This document shows, one piece after another, positions 52,746 through 61,983 of a stretch of 64,000 bases of DNA. Position 1 is the first letter of the stretch, and each line of letters begins with the position of its first letter. Source of the stretch: JBDNJM01 sp041687755. Its GTDB lineage: Bacteria; Planctomycetota; UBA1135; GCA-002686595. The notes beneath the pieces were generated by a model, which saw only the letters and a list, made by a program, of their open reading frames with translations, did no database searches and had not been told where the DNA came from. Position numbers and translations under genes: made by a program. The stretch lies in assembly GCA_041687755.1 (NCBI GenBank), contig JBDNJM010000154.1:77436-141435 (forward strand). Direction: 5' to 3'.

Positions 52746-53854
52746 TCGGCAACACCGACAGCGACGTGCCCTCGAGCGCCCTGCGCATTTTATACGTCGG
52801 CGACCTCACGCCGCGCACGCGCTGCGAGCAGCGCGCCCGCACGCTCGTCGAGCAGGGCCACCGGCTGACCACGATCTCGTTCGCCCCGATCGGCGACGAT
52901 CCCGCAGCGCCCGAGCACCTTGGGCTCTCCGCCCGCGTACTGCGCCGTCTCGGTCGTCCGCTGGATCCGGAATCGGCCAACGCCAAGGTCATCGACGCGA
53001 TAGCGTCGGAGCGCTACGACGTCGTGTGGGTCGAAAAGGCCCTGTGCCTGCACGAACGGACGCTCCAGCACGTGCACCGCAAGCAGCCCCAGGCCAAGCT
53101 GATCTTCTTCAGCGAGGACGACATGGCCCTGCGGCACAACCAGAGCGCCTACTTCCGCGCCTGCGTGCCCCACTACGACCTAGTGGTTACGACCAAGCGG
53201 CGCAACCTGACGCTCGGCCAGCTCCAGAACCTCGGCGCCCGCGAAGTCCACTACGAGCCCAAGACCTACGACCCGGAGTTTCACCGTCCGCTCGAGCTGC
53301 GGCCCGGCGACGTCGAACGCTTCGGCAGCCCCATCGGTCTCTGTGGGACGTACGAGGCCGAGCGCGCGGCATCGTGCGTCGCCCTGGCCGAGTCCGGCCT
53401 CCCGGTGCGCGTCTTTGGCAACGGCTGGCACCGCTTCCGCGGCAGCGCGCCGGCCAACCTGCAAATCGAGCTGCGCCCGGTCGGCGGCGAGGACTACGTG
53501 CGCGCGCTCAACGCCACGTCGGTCAACCTCGGCTTCCTGCGGCACGCCAGCCTCGACGAGCACACCGACCGCACCGTCGAGATCCCCGCAGCGGGCGGTT
53601 TCATGCTCGCCGAGCGCTCCTCGGAGCACCTGCAGCTGTTCAAGGAGAACGCAGAGGCCAGCTTCTTCGACTCAGACGAAGAGCTGATCGAGCGCGCGAA
53701 GTGGGCACTGGAACACCCCGCCGAGCGCCAGGCCATCGCCGCCGCCGGCCGCCGACGCTGCCTGGAGTCGGGCTACGAGCACGCCGGCGCTCTGTCCCGC
53801 ATCCTCCACCGCTCCGACGCCCTGCGCGTCCACTCCCTGAAGGAGGCCGCATGA
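52742..53854 (+). CDS. CgeB-like glycosyltransferase
   Basis: 370 residues. GT-B fold: LRILYVGDLTPRTRCEQRAR at the N-terminus, LIFFSEDDMALRHNQSAYFR and TTKRRNLTLGQLQNLG in the first half; the second half has LPVRVFGNGWHRF, VNLGFLRHASLDEHTDRTVE and PAAGGFMLAERSSEHLQLFK, typical of the CgeB/GT1-like family in spore-coat and EPS loci. It transfers an unidentified sugar. Starts inside the wzc stop (ATGA) and overlaps the next start the same way, so it belongs to one operon. Confidence 0.82.
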   Translation: MIGNTDSDVPSSALRILYVGDLTPRTRCEQRARTLVEQGHRLTTISFAPIGDDPAAPEHLGLSARVLRRLGRPLDPESANAKVIDAIASERYDVVWVEKALCLHERTLQHVHRKQPQAKLIFFSEDDMALRHNQSAYFRACVPHYDLVVTTKRRNLTLGQLQNLGAREVHYEPKTYDPEFHRPLELRPGDVERFGSPIGLCGTYEAERAASCVALAESGLPVRVFGNGWHRFRGSAPANLQIELRPVGGEDYVRALNATSVNLGFLRHASLDEHTDRTVEIPAAGGFMLAERSSEHLQLFKENAEASFFDSDEELIERAKWALEHPAERQAIAAAGRRRCLESGYEHAGALSRILHRSDALRVHSLKEAA

Positions 53855-55146
53855 AGGTTGTCGTCTCCGTTGGAGGGCGCTTCCACGCCTTCGATCTCGC
53901 ACGCGAACTCGAGAGCCACGGCGCGCTACAGCGCCTGATCACGTCCTACCCTAAATTCGTCGCGCGACGCTTCGGTGTCTCGGCCGAGGCCGTGACCAGC
54001 ATTCTCCCCGTCGAACTCTACAAGCGCACGCTCAATCGCCTCGCGCCCGAGAAGCGCGCGAACTTCGAGCCCAGCGTGAACGCGATGTTCGACCGGCTCG
54101 CCAGCCTGCTCTGCCCGAAGGACCTCGACGTGTTCGTCGGGTGGTCCGGGATGAGCCTGCGCACGCTGCGCCGCGCTCAAGGGTACGGCGCGCTCGGCGT
54201 CATCGAGCGCGGCAGCGCCCACATCATGGCCCAGTCCGATCTGCTGCGCGAGGAGTACGAGCTGCAGGGCATGCGCCCGATCCTTCCGCACCACTTGGTC
54301 GTGCGCCGCGAACTCGCCGAGTACGAGGAGGCCGACGTGATCGCCGTGCCGTCGAGCTTCGCATACCAGTCGTTCGTCGAGCGCGGAACGCCCGCGTCAA
54401 AGTTGCTGCTCAACCCGTACGGCGTCGACACCGAGCACTTCTCGCCGGCCGAGCAGCCGCCCGACGCGTTCCGCGTACTGTTCTGCGGCCGAGCCTCGCT
54501 CCAGAAGGGCACGCACTACCTGCTGCAGGCCTTCCGGGAGCTGGACCTACCCGGCTCGGAGCTGGTGCTCGTGGGCAGCTGCGACCCGGAGTTCGAGCCC
54601 TTCCGTAAGCGCTACGCCGCGCCCAACGTGCTTTGGCTCGGGCACCGACCCCAGTCCGAGCTGCCGCGCTTCTACCGCCGCGCCAGCGTGTTCTGCCTCC
54701 CGTCCATCCAGGAGGGCATGGCGATGGTCCTGATCCAGGCCCTGGCGAGCGGCCTGCCGCTGCTGATCACGCCCAACACCGGCGGAGCCAGCCTCGTCTC
54801 CGAGGGGGAGAACGGGCACGTCGTTCCGATCCGCAGCGTGGAGCGCCTAAAGGAGCAACTGCTCTCCCTGTACACCGCTGGGAGCGAAGCCTGCTTCGAG
54901 ATGGGCCGCGTCAGTACCCGGATGGTCGCCGAGGGCTACTCGTGGCGGGACTACGGCCAGCGCGCCCGCCGTGCGTACCTCGAGCGCCTCAACCGCATCG
55001 AGGACGAGGCGCCCGTGATCGTCTCCCGGCGGCCCGGGATGGAGCAGGCCCCGCTGCCTGTGCGCCTCAAGCCCGCCAAGCCTGCGCCGGAGAGTTCCGA
55101 CGCCGCGCCGAGTCCGCCGGACGACGACTTGGAGCAGGCCGGCTGA
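53851..55146 (+). CDS. Glycosyltransferase family 4
   Basis: 431 residues from ATG at 53851; the longer frame would overlap the whole preceding gene. The N-terminal half has the acceptor domain (MKVVVSVGGRFHAFDLAREL). The C-terminal half carries RVLFCGRASLQKGTHYLLQA, the donor loop SIQEGMAMVLIQALASGLP (E-x7-E motif) and TPNTGGASLV. The final ~45 residues are Pro/Lys-rich. Works on the cytoplasmic face, building the lipid-linked repeat unit. ATGA overlap with the preceding gene, TGATG overlap with the next. Confidence 0.9.
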   Translation: MKVVVSVGGRFHAFDLARELESHGALQRLITSYPKFVARRFGVSAEAVTSILPVELYKRTLNRLAPEKRANFEPSVNAMFDRLASLLCPKDLDVFVGWSGMSLRTLRRAQGYGALGVIERGSAHIMAQSDLLREEYELQGMRPILPHHLVVRRELAEYEEADVIAVPSSFAYQSFVERGTPASKLLLNPYGVDTEHFSPAEQPPDAFRVLFCGRASLQKGTHYLLQAFRELDLPGSELVLVGSCDPEFEPFRKRYAAPNVLWLGHRPQSELPRFYRRASVFCLPSIQEGMAMVLIQALASGLPLLITPNTGGASLVSEGENGHVVPIRSVERLKEQLLSLYTAGSEACFEMGRVSTRMVAEGYSWRDYGQRARRAYLERLNRIEDEAPVIVSRRPGMEQAPLPVRLKPAKPAPESSDAAPSPPDDDLEQAG

Positions 55147-56093
55147 TGGAGCCCCCCGCCGGCCCCACAGGACCGCCCCTGCGGCTGTGCTACATCCTGT
55201 CCAGCGGGCGCAGTGGTTCGACGCTCCTGGACCTTCTGCTCGGCTCGCTCCCCGGCCTGTTCACGCTGGGCGAGCTGCAGGTGCTGCCGTTCGAGGTGCA
55301 GGAGAACCGCTCGCCCTGCGGCTGCGGTGAGTTCTTACACGACTGTCCGTTCTGGGCCCCGTTGTTGCCCAAGCTGGAGTTCGTCGACGAGCGCGCCCGG
55401 CTGACCCAGTTCCGCGACACGCACACCACCGGTCGCGTACTGCGTCGTGAGCACTTCGGCGACGTGCTCGCCGGCCGCGTGGGCGCGCCCCGCACCGCGG
55501 CCGCCGACGGCTACTCAGCGCTGAACGAGGCGCTGCTGGACCAAGTCGCCGAACGCGTGCGCGAGCACACCGGAGCGGCGCCGCGCTGGCTCGTGGACGC
55601 CTCGAAGGACCCCTACCGCCTGCTGTGGCTCAGCCGCTCGCGCCGCATCGAGCTGCGCGTGATCCACTTGGTCAAGGACCCGCGTGCCTTCGTGCACTCG
55701 ATCACCCGCCGCGCCCGGCCCGTGCGCCCGTCCTCGGTGGCCCGCTACAGCGCGCGCTGGGCGATCGAAAACTCCGGCATGGCGCGGCTCGGCGAACGCT
55801 TGGGCGACAACGCCTACCGGCGGATCAGCTACGAGCAGCTCAGCGGCGAGCCGGATACGACCCTGCAGGCGCTTGGGCGTTGGCTCGGCGTCGAGGTCCC
55901 CGCCGACGCGAGCGGGCGCTTTCGCGAGGCCGAGAACCACGCCGTCGCCGGCAACCAGATGCGCTGGCAGGACCGCGGCATCGAGCTGGACGCGAGCTGG
56001 CGCACGGACTTCCCTGGCTGGGCGCGCATGAGCGTCGGGTTGCTGACCCACCCGGCTCGGCTGAGGCTCGCGCGCCGACACGAGGCCGCCTGA
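55146..56093 (+). CDS. Sulfotransferase family protein
   Basis: 315 residues from ATG at 55146. The 5'-phosphosulfate loop is LSSGRSGSTLLDLLLGS at residues ~18-34, and the 3'-phosphate motif is the KDPRAFVHSITRRA stretch near residue 182, both as in PAPS-dependent sulfotransferases. Would transfer sulfate from PAPS to a sugar hydroxyl. Embedded between a GT4 and the flippase with one-base overlaps on both sides, so it acts on the EPS repeat unit or its lipid carrier. Four cysteines at residues 58-66 (CGCGEFLHDC) could bind metal. Confidence 0.86.
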   Translation: MEPPAGPTGPPLRLCYILSSGRSGSTLLDLLLGSLPGLFTLGELQVLPFEVQENRSPCGCGEFLHDCPFWAPLLPKLEFVDERARLTQFRDTHTTGRVLRREHFGDVLAGRVGAPRTAAADGYSALNEALLDQVAERVREHTGAAPRWLVDASKDPYRLLWLSRSRRIELRVIHLVKDPRAFVHSITRRARPVRPSSVARYSARWAIENSGMARLGERLGDNAYRRISYEQLSGEPDTTLQALGRWLGVEVPADASGRFREAENHAVAGNQMRWQDRGIELDASWRTDFPGWARMSVGLLTHPARLRLARRHEAA

Positions 56094-57388
56094 TGTCGGT
56101 CGAGCCCTCGGACGAGCAGCGCTCCCAGACGCGCTGGATGCTCGGCAGCGGAGCGACCCAGGCGTTCGTCGCGCTCGGCAGCAACCTCGTCTTGATGCGC
56201 CTGCTCGATCCGTCCGAGTTCGGGTCGTTCGCCCTGGCCCTGGCGACGGTCGCGGTCGTCTTCTCTCTGTTGTCCCTGCGGCTCGGGCCCGTGGTCCAGC
56301 GCGCAGAGAACGAGCTGCTCCGCAGCGGCTTCGGGGCCCTCGCCGCGGGAGCAATCCTTTGCGAAACCGCGCTGGCGAGTGCGGTCAGCCTCGGCGTGCT
56401 GGCCCTGGCCGGCGCCCTCGACGGGCTGGCGCTCACGCTCACGTTCACGGTCGCCGGCATGCACGCGCTGACCCAGCTGCGCGGCTTCATCGAACGCGGT
56501 TCGCCCTACGCGCAGCTCGCGCGCATCGAGGGCACGGCGCACCTGCTCGGGCACGGCACCGCGCTCGCCGTCGCCAGTGTGGGCTTTGGACCCGGTGCGC
56601 TGCTCGCCCGCGAGGTCGCGCTGCTGCTGATCCAGACGCTCGGCCTCAGCGCGCTTGTCGCCAAGCGCGCTGAACTGCGCCCACCGCGCCCGCGGCTGCC
56701 GCGCCTCGCCGACTGGCCGCGGCTCGCGCGGCGCGCCTCCGACAGCACGCTCGACGGCCTGCTCGAGGGGTTGGTCGCGCGCTGCTCCGTGCTTGCCGCC
56801 GGCGCCCTCGGCGGAACCCACGGAGCCGGCCTGATCGCCCAGGCCCTGCGCCTCGCGGCCGTGCCGCACCAGTTCCTAGGTCCCTTGTGCGGCCGGCTTG
56901 CCTTTCAGTGGTTTGCAGGCGCCAGCGATGTTCTAGAACGCCGCGCCATTCAAGCCCGCGTGCTGCGCACCCTGCGGTTGCCTTTGATCGGTGCAGGGCT
57001 CGGCACGCTGCTGCTCGCGCCGCTCGTCGTCCCGGCAATGTTCGGCGAGCGCTGGGCCCCGGCCGCCACGCTGCTGGCCGGCCTGCTCGGCGTGGTTGTC
57101 GGCAGCAGCCCGCTGGCGCTCGTGCGCATGCGCCTGCTTTCCGAACGAAGCCTTCCGGGCCTGCTCGCCCAGCGCAGCACCCAGCTGGCGGCCCTCGGGC
57201 TGGCCTGGGGCGTCGCTCACCTCACAGGCGTTCCGCCCCTGATGACCCTGTGCCTCGGACTCTCGGCGGGAACGCTCGGCGCGACCGCGCTCGGCCTGCG
57301 CTTCGTGCAGCGCCCGGGGCCCGCCGCGTCGCCGGAGCAGCCGGACCTCCCGGTGAGCGCCGCGCGCCCGGCACGCCGCAGCGCCTGA
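56093..57388 (+). CDS. Wzx-like polysaccharide flippase
   Basis: 431 residues from ATG at 56093 (one-base overlap with the sulfotransferase stop). About twelve membrane helices; the opening GSGATQAFVALGSNLVLMRL and LLDPSEFGSFALALATVAVV is characteristic of the polysaccharide biosynthesis/MATE-related flippase family. Moves the lipid-linked repeat unit to the outer face of the inner membrane. The last ~30 residues are Pro/Ala-rich. Last gene of the coupled plus-strand series. Confidence 0.88.
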   Translation: MSVEPSDEQRSQTRWMLGSGATQAFVALGSNLVLMRLLDPSEFGSFALALATVAVVFSLLSLRLGPVVQRAENELLRSGFGALAAGAILCETALASAVSLGVLALAGALDGLALTLTFTVAGMHALTQLRGFIERGSPYAQLARIEGTAHLLGHGTALAVASVGFGPGALLAREVALLLIQTLGLSALVAKRAELRPPRPRLPRLADWPRLARRASDSTLDGLLEGLVARCSVLAAGALGGTHGAGLIAQALRLAAVPHQFLGPLCGRLAFQWFAGASDVLERRAIQARVLRTLRLPLIGAGLGTLLLAPLVVPAMFGERWAPAATLLAGLLGVVVGSSPLALVRMRLLSERSLPGLLAQRSTQLAALGLAWGVAHLTGVPPLMTLCLGLSAGTLGATALGLRFVQRPGPAASPEQPDLPVSAARPARRSA

Positions 57389-57515
57389 TCGGCCCGGCTC
57401 GCGCAGAGCGTGGAAACCCGCGCCATCGCCGGCCCGGATTCCGCGGTCACCCGCGCGAAACGAGCTCGCGGATGAACTACGCTGCGTCGGTCCCGCGTCC
57501 CCCACCGGCCCCGTC

Positions 57516-58151
57516 ATGCGCACGTCCGTCCTCCTGCTCCTCTCGCTCTCGCCGACCCTTGTCGGCTGCAGCTCGCCGCCGGCCGGCGAGGTCCCTGAAG
57601 AACGGCTCACTTCGGTCTATCGCATCGGCGCCGGCGAACGCCTCTCCGGCCTCATTCAGGCCGATGAAATTTGGCTGCCCGGCGGCACCAGCGTCGAAGT
57701 CACCGGCGATCTACGGCTCGTCGCGCGCACACGCATCGAGATCGAAGGCGTCCTGCGCGTCGTGGACGCCAACGACTCCGGCCGCGACCCGCTCGACGCT
57801 CCGACCGTCCGGCTCGAGGCGGGCGAGCGCGTCAGCGTGGACGGCGAGATCCTTGGCGGCGACGGACACGCCAGCGGATCCGGCACGACGATCGTCATTC
57901 TCGCGCCGGAACAATTTGTCTCGGGCCGGATCCAGGCCGGCGACGGCGGCGACGCTCGCGGAGGCGGCAACGGCGGCCCCGGCGGCGACATCTGGGTGGT
58001 CGGCAACCTGCCCGAGCAGGCCATGCGCGTCGGACTGCCGCGCAACACCAGCGGGCTGTTCGGCGGCAACGGCGGCTTCCCCGACGGCTCCGGCGGCTCC
58101 GCGCGAGTCCTGGCCTGGGAGCAGCGCGACAACCTCCCCGCCGACCTGTGA
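57516..58151 (+). CDS. Glycine-rich lipoprotein, function unknown
   Basis: 211 residues. Lipoprotein signal MRTSVLLLLSLSPTLVGC, lipobox LVGC (Cys18). The mature protein has a parallel-beta-like part (EIWLPGGTSVEVTGDLRLVA, RIEIEGVLRVVDAND) and Gly-rich turns (GGDGHASGSGT, GDGGDARGGGNGGPGGD). The regular G/D spacing suggests a short beta-helix. It lies 127 bases after the flippase and may be a surface protein tied to the EPS. Family not recognised. Confidence 0.72.
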   Translation: MRTSVLLLLSLSPTLVGCSSPPAGEVPEERLTSVYRIGAGERLSGLIQADEIWLPGGTSVEVTGDLRLVARTRIEIEGVLRVVDANDSGRDPLDAPTVRLEAGERVSVDGEILGGDGHASGSGTTIVILAPEQFVSGRIQAGDGGDARGGGNGGPGGDIWVVGNLPEQAMRVGLPRNTSGLFGGNGGFPDGSGGSARVLAWEQRDNLPADL

Positions 58152-58232
58152 GAGCCTGCCGGGCGAAGCACAGCTCCTAGCGAGCGGAGGAACTCGGACC
58201 CTGTGACTCCGCCGGGTTGGGTGTCGCACTTC

Positions 58233-59216
58233 TCAGAGCGAGCGGGGCGCCGGACCGAGGTCCAAGACCAGCTCGACGCCGAGATGGTCCGCGCCGAGGC
58301 TCGGGCCGATCCGCGCCGAGACCGGCAGCAGGTCCCCTTGCACGTAGGCGTGGTCGAGCCGCACCCAGGGCGGCCGTGGGATCCCCAACGGATCGCGCCG
58401 CGCGTAGGTACCCGCCAGATCGGCAGCGGTCGCCTGGTAGGCATCGGTGAAACCCATGCGGCGCAGCTTCGAGGCGGCGGCACTGGTCGGCGTCGAGTTC
58501 CAGTCGCCCAGCAGCAGCACCCGCGGCGCCAGCCGCAGGTGCTGGGCACCACTGAATACGTCGCGCAACGAGGGCTCCGCCCCGCCGAAGCCTGACGCCA
58601 TGACCCACACGTGGTGCGCCAAGATCTGGATCTCCTCGCCTTCAAAGTCGAGCGCGACGAGCTGGGGCTCGAACCACCAAGGCTCGGCCTCGAACTCCGG
58701 ACCCTGGAGCCGCTGGAACGGGTGCGCGCTCAGGATCCCGACCGCAATGCCGCCGCGGCGCTCGAACCAGCGGTGCGGGTACTGCTCCGCGAGTTCGGTT
58801 TCGAGCAGCGGCTGCAGTTCGCGGTCGATCTCCTGCAGGGCGACGAAGTCGAAGCGCTCCTGCGCCAGGTGCCTAAGGACCTCGCGCGGTCCGCGCTGCA
58901 GGTGACCGACGTTCATCGTCGCGACACGCAGCGGCCGATACGCCGCGGCGCGCTCAGCTCCCGCCAGGCCCTCGATCCAGAAGTGCAGCGCTACCGGCTG
59001 GGCCAGCAGCAGCACGCCCAGGCTGAAGCGCTTCTGCCAGAAGAGCAGCAGCAGCCCCAGCGCGACGGCCGTGCAGCACAGCTCGTGCAGCACGTTCGCG
59101 AGCAGCGTCGGCGGCCAAAAAACAGAGGCTCCGACAGGACCGTGGATCCAGCCGATCAGGCAGGTGAACAGCAGCAGCCAGCCGGCTGCATGCAGGGCGA
59201 GACGAAGACGATCCAT
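58233..59216 (-). CDS. Membrane protein with endonuclease/exonuclease/phosphatase (EEP) domain
   Basis: 327 residues. Three membrane helices at the N-terminus (LHAAGWLLLFTCLIGWIHGP, LLANVLHELCCTAVALGLLL, FSLGVLLLAQPVALHFWI) precede an EEP domain with metal and catalytic residues in ATMNVGHLQRG, VALQEIDRELQPLLE, LLLGDWNSTPTSAAASKL and WVRLDHAYVQGDL. The active site faces outward if topology is as drawn. EEP members cut phosphodiesters in nucleic acids or lipids. In an EPS locus it could act on lipid-linked intermediates, but this is inference. Confidence 0.82.
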   Translation of the reverse strand: MDRLRLALHAAGWLLLFTCLIGWIHGPVGASVFWPPTLLANVLHELCCTAVALGLLLLFWQKRFSLGVLLLAQPVALHFWIEGLAGAERAAAYRPLRVATMNVGHLQRGPREVLRHLAQERFDFVALQEIDRELQPLLETELAEQYPHRWFERRGGIAVGILSAHPFQRLQGPEFEAEPWWFEPQLVALDFEGEEIQILAHHVWVMASGFGGAEPSLRDVFSGAQHLRLAPRVLLLGDWNSTPTSAAASKLRRMGFTDAYQATAADLAGTYARRDPLGIPRPPWVRLDHAYVQGDLLPVSARIGPSLGADHLGVELVLDLGPAPRSL

Positions 59217-59248
59217 GGGGCGGTTGAAGACGCGGGGTACCGAAGGCC

Positions 59249-60421
59249 TCAGGCAGCCCCCCGCTGGGGCAGTCTAGGCTCTAGCTCGGCTTCGAAGCGC
59301 GCCGCCACGGCATCCCAGGTCAGTTCCGCGGCCGCCCGGGCCGAGCCGGCCACGGCGCCTGAGCGCGCGGCCGGGTCGCAGCACAGCTTCCGCAGCGCCG
59401 CCGCGATGCGCATAGGGTCCCCGGGGACCACGCGACCGGCGTCAAAACGCGCGACCCACTCGGCCGCGCCCACCTCTCGGGTGACGACCGGCGGGCAGCC
59501 CGCGGCCATCGCCTCGAGCACGACGTTCGCAAAATTCTCCGAGTAGGACGGGCAGGCAAGGCAGGTGGCATTCTCCAGCAGGAAGCGTTTCGTCGCGCCC
59601 TGCACCGCTCCCAAGATGTGCACGCGCCGGGTCCAGCCCGCCTGGGTCACGCGCCGCGCCAGCTCGTCGCCCCAGCCGTCGTCGGGCCCGGCGACGATCA
59701 GGGCGATCTCCTCCGGCAGATGCTCGAAGGCATCGAGCAGCCGGTCGAGGCCCTTTTTCCAGGACAGCCGGCCGAGGAACAGCACCGACTGAGGGTTCTC
59801 TTGGACGACCTTCAGCGCCCGCTCCGACACGTCGCACAGGTCCAGCTCAGCGGTAGGCAGCGTGACGCCGTTGGGCACGAACATGGACCGCGGCCAACCA
59901 CCAGTGCGGTGCGGCAGCAGCTGCGCCTCGCGCTCCGAGGTCAGGTGCAGCGCGTCCACGTGATTCAGCGCCCGCCCATCGATCCAGCGCAGCCACTGGC
60001 GCTTCAGCCAGCCGCGCCGCAGCTCCAGGGCATCGCGCATCAGCATCCCCCGCGGGCACAGCACGGTCGGCGCGCCCGCCGCCGCCGCCGCCCGCAGCGC
60101 CGCGCTCGAGAGCCAGTTGTACAGCCCGTGGACCGCCACCCGATCGGCCCACTCCGCCGCCTCCCGCAGCTCAGCCCGCAGCTCCGGCGCATAGCGCAGC
60201 CGCCCCGGACCCCGCCCGCGACCGTAGCGCACCTGCACCCCATCGATCTCGGCCGTCGGTCCGTCGAGCTCCAGCCGCTCGCCGTCGTCGAGATCCGTGG
60301 TCACGACGCGCACCTCGTGCCCTCGCGCCACCAGCGCCGCCGACAGCCCGTGCACGCTCTGCACGGGCCCGCCGTAGCGGTGCGCAGGCAAGTACGAAGG
60401 CACGACTTGAAGGAGCCGCAT
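59249..60421 (-). CDS. Glycosyltransferase family 4
   Basis: 390 residues from ATG at 60421, which overlaps the stop of the upstream polymerase gene (ATGA). Acceptor motif MRLLQVVPSYLPAHRYGGPV at the N-terminus, then VLFLGRLSWKKGLDRLLDAF and the donor loop PSYSENFANVVLEAMAAGCP with the E-x7-E pair. Retaining GT-B enzyme making part of the EPS repeat unit. Fully open. Frames extending further upstream are rejected because they would overlap the polymerase. Confidence 0.9.
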   Translation of the reverse strand: MRLLQVVPSYLPAHRYGGPVQSVHGLSAALVARGHEVRVVTTDLDDGERLELDGPTAEIDGVQVRYGRGRGPGRLRYAPELRAELREAAEWADRVAVHGLYNWLSSAALRAAAAAGAPTVLCPRGMLMRDALELRRGWLKRQWLRWIDGRALNHVDALHLTSEREAQLLPHRTGGWPRSMFVPNGVTLPTAELDLCDVSERALKVVQENPQSVLFLGRLSWKKGLDRLLDAFEHLPEEIALIVAGPDDGWGDELARRVTQAGWTRRVHILGAVQGATKRFLLENATCLACPSYSENFANVVLEAMAAGCPPVVTREVGAAEWVARFDAGRVVPGDPMRIAAALRKLCCDPAARSGAVAGSARAAAELTWDAVAARFEAELEPRLPQRGAA

Positions 60422-61983
60422 CAGGCGTCCACTCCCTGCAGCCCGCTGCCGATCGGGCCGCGGATGGGCCCGCGAATTGGCCCCCGAATAGGCCCGTGAA
60501 TAGGTGCCGGGCCCCCCAACGGCCCCGTGCCCGCGCTGGACAGGCGCATGTAGACGCGCAGCACGATCCACAGCACCAGGAACGACTGGCCGAGGTTGCC
60601 GATCACCATGGAGAAGTCGCTCTCGACGTTGACCAGCTCGCGGAACGCCGTCGCGCCCAGCAGAATGCCCCCCAGCCCGGCGTCCTCGTGCAGCCACCGG
60701 GAGACGACCACCCGGTACAGCATCCCGACCAGGGCCAGCCCCAGCGCCACGCCCAGCACTCCGAAGTTGATGTACAGCTCCACGATTTGGGGCAGGTTGA
60801 CGCTCGTCGTCGAGTCGTCGGCGTGCAGCACGCCGTAGCGGTGGCCAAAGCGCTGCCCGAGGTTCTTGGTCGGCTTGGAGGGCCACAGGGCGCGCGGCAC
60901 AAAGCTCTGGGGCAGCGTCACTAATGTCGCGCCGTTCCAGAACGGAACGACCTCCGGCGTGCGCTCCACGGCGTGCGCGAACAGGGCGACCTGGGAGACC
61001 CGGTCGAGCGCAGTTTCCACCGTACGCCGGCCGCCGTCGGCCTCGAACTCGGCGCGCGCCACGTCGACGAACATCGCCGCGCGGTCGAGCGGCGAGCTGC
61101 TCATCATGTGCGCATCGAACTTGGACATAGAGCGGAACTCAGCCGCGCCGCCGCGCATCACGAGCGCCAAGGCCCCCACCAGGATCAGCGGCAGCAGCGG
61201 CACGCGCATCCCGCTGGCCCACAGGAGCGCGAGCACGAACACGCCGGAGCGCAGCGCAAAACCGATCTGGCCCTCGCTCATCTCCAGCATCAAGTAGAGC
61301 GGCCAGAGCAGGGCGAACAAGACCACCACCAGCGGCCGGCTGAGCGCTCCTCGACGACTGAGCAAGACTCCGAGGCCCAGGGCAATTGGCAGCAGTTGGG
61401 CCACCAGGCGCACCGGCTGGGTGAACGAGCCCAGCCCCAGACCGAGCCGCAGCATGGCGCTCGCCGCGAGCCCGACCGGCAGGCACAGCAGCGCGAGCTG
61501 ACGGGCTTGATCGTTCGAAAGGTGCATGCGCGCCGGTCGCAGCGAAACCAGCGCCGGCGCGAGCACGCCGTAGCCGACGTACAGGGTCGTCAGCCCCAGC
61601 AGGGTCAACAGCAGCGCCTTGATCAGGGCCGCGTTCGGCGGCTCGAGCGCCATGAACGCGACGCGGTCGGCCACGAGCACGGGCGCGGCGAAGTACAGCG
61701 CATGAATGGCGCCGACCACGGCCAGCAGCGGCACACCGTGGAGCCGCGTCGGCTGCAGGCCCCGCCGTAACGCGGGCGCCAGCGCCAACAGCGCCAGCGC
61801 AGAGGCCAACCAGGGAATCGAGGCCCCGTCGGCCCCGAAGTCGCGCGAGCGGAGACTGAACAGCAGCCCGACGGCCAGGGCCGCGGCCCAGGCGATGCCG
61901 GCGGCGGGGCTGCGGGGGCGCGTCGATTCGTGTTCTGAGCCCGAAGCTCCAGCCGCGGGCGCGAGCTGCAGGACGCCGCTCAT
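60421..61983 (-). CDS. Wzy-like O-antigen/EPS polymerase
   Basis: 520 residues. At least ten membrane helices with a large periplasmic loop (GGAAEFRSMSKFDAHMMSSS to LWPSKPTKNLGQRFG), typical of the Wzy polymerases that join repeat units at the outer face. The FDxxxx..FWNGATL..FVPR..WPSKP pattern resembles O-antigen polymerase members. The C-terminus ends in a tandem four-residue repeat (GPIR x4) absent from the fold. ATG at 61983 overlaps the amidotransferase stop (ATGA). Confidence 0.8.
   Translation of the reverse strand: MSGVLQLAPAAGASGSEHESTRPRSPAAGIAWAAALAVGLLFSLRSRDFGADGASIPWLASALALLALAPALRRGLQPTRLHGVPLLAVVGAIHALYFAAPVLVADRVAFMALEPPNAALIKALLLTLLGLTTLYVGYGVLAPALVSLRPARMHLSNDQARQLALLCLPVGLAASAMLRLGLGLGSFTQPVRLVAQLLPIALGLGVLLSRRGALSRPLVVVLFALLWPLYLMLEMSEGQIGFALRSGVFVLALLWASGMRVPLLPLILVGALALVMRGGAAEFRSMSKFDAHMMSSSPLDRAAMFVDVARAEFEADGGRRTVETALDRVSQVALFAHAVERTPEVVPFWNGATLVTLPQSFVPRALWPSKPTKNLGQRFGHRYGVLHADDSTTSVNLPQIVELYINFGVLGVALGLALVGMLYRVVVSRWLHEDAGLGGILLGATAFRELVNVESDFSMVIGNLGQSFLVLWIVLRVYMRLSSAGTGPLGGPAPIHGPIRGPIRGPIRGPIGSGLQGVDA
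60449..60508 (-). repeat. 12-base tandem repeat encoding GPIR units
   Basis: Five 12-base units, degenerate at the third positions, encode GPI(R/H) repeats at the C-terminus of the polymerase. This is the third period-12 repeat in the window and the only one inside a coding region. Confidence 0.85.
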
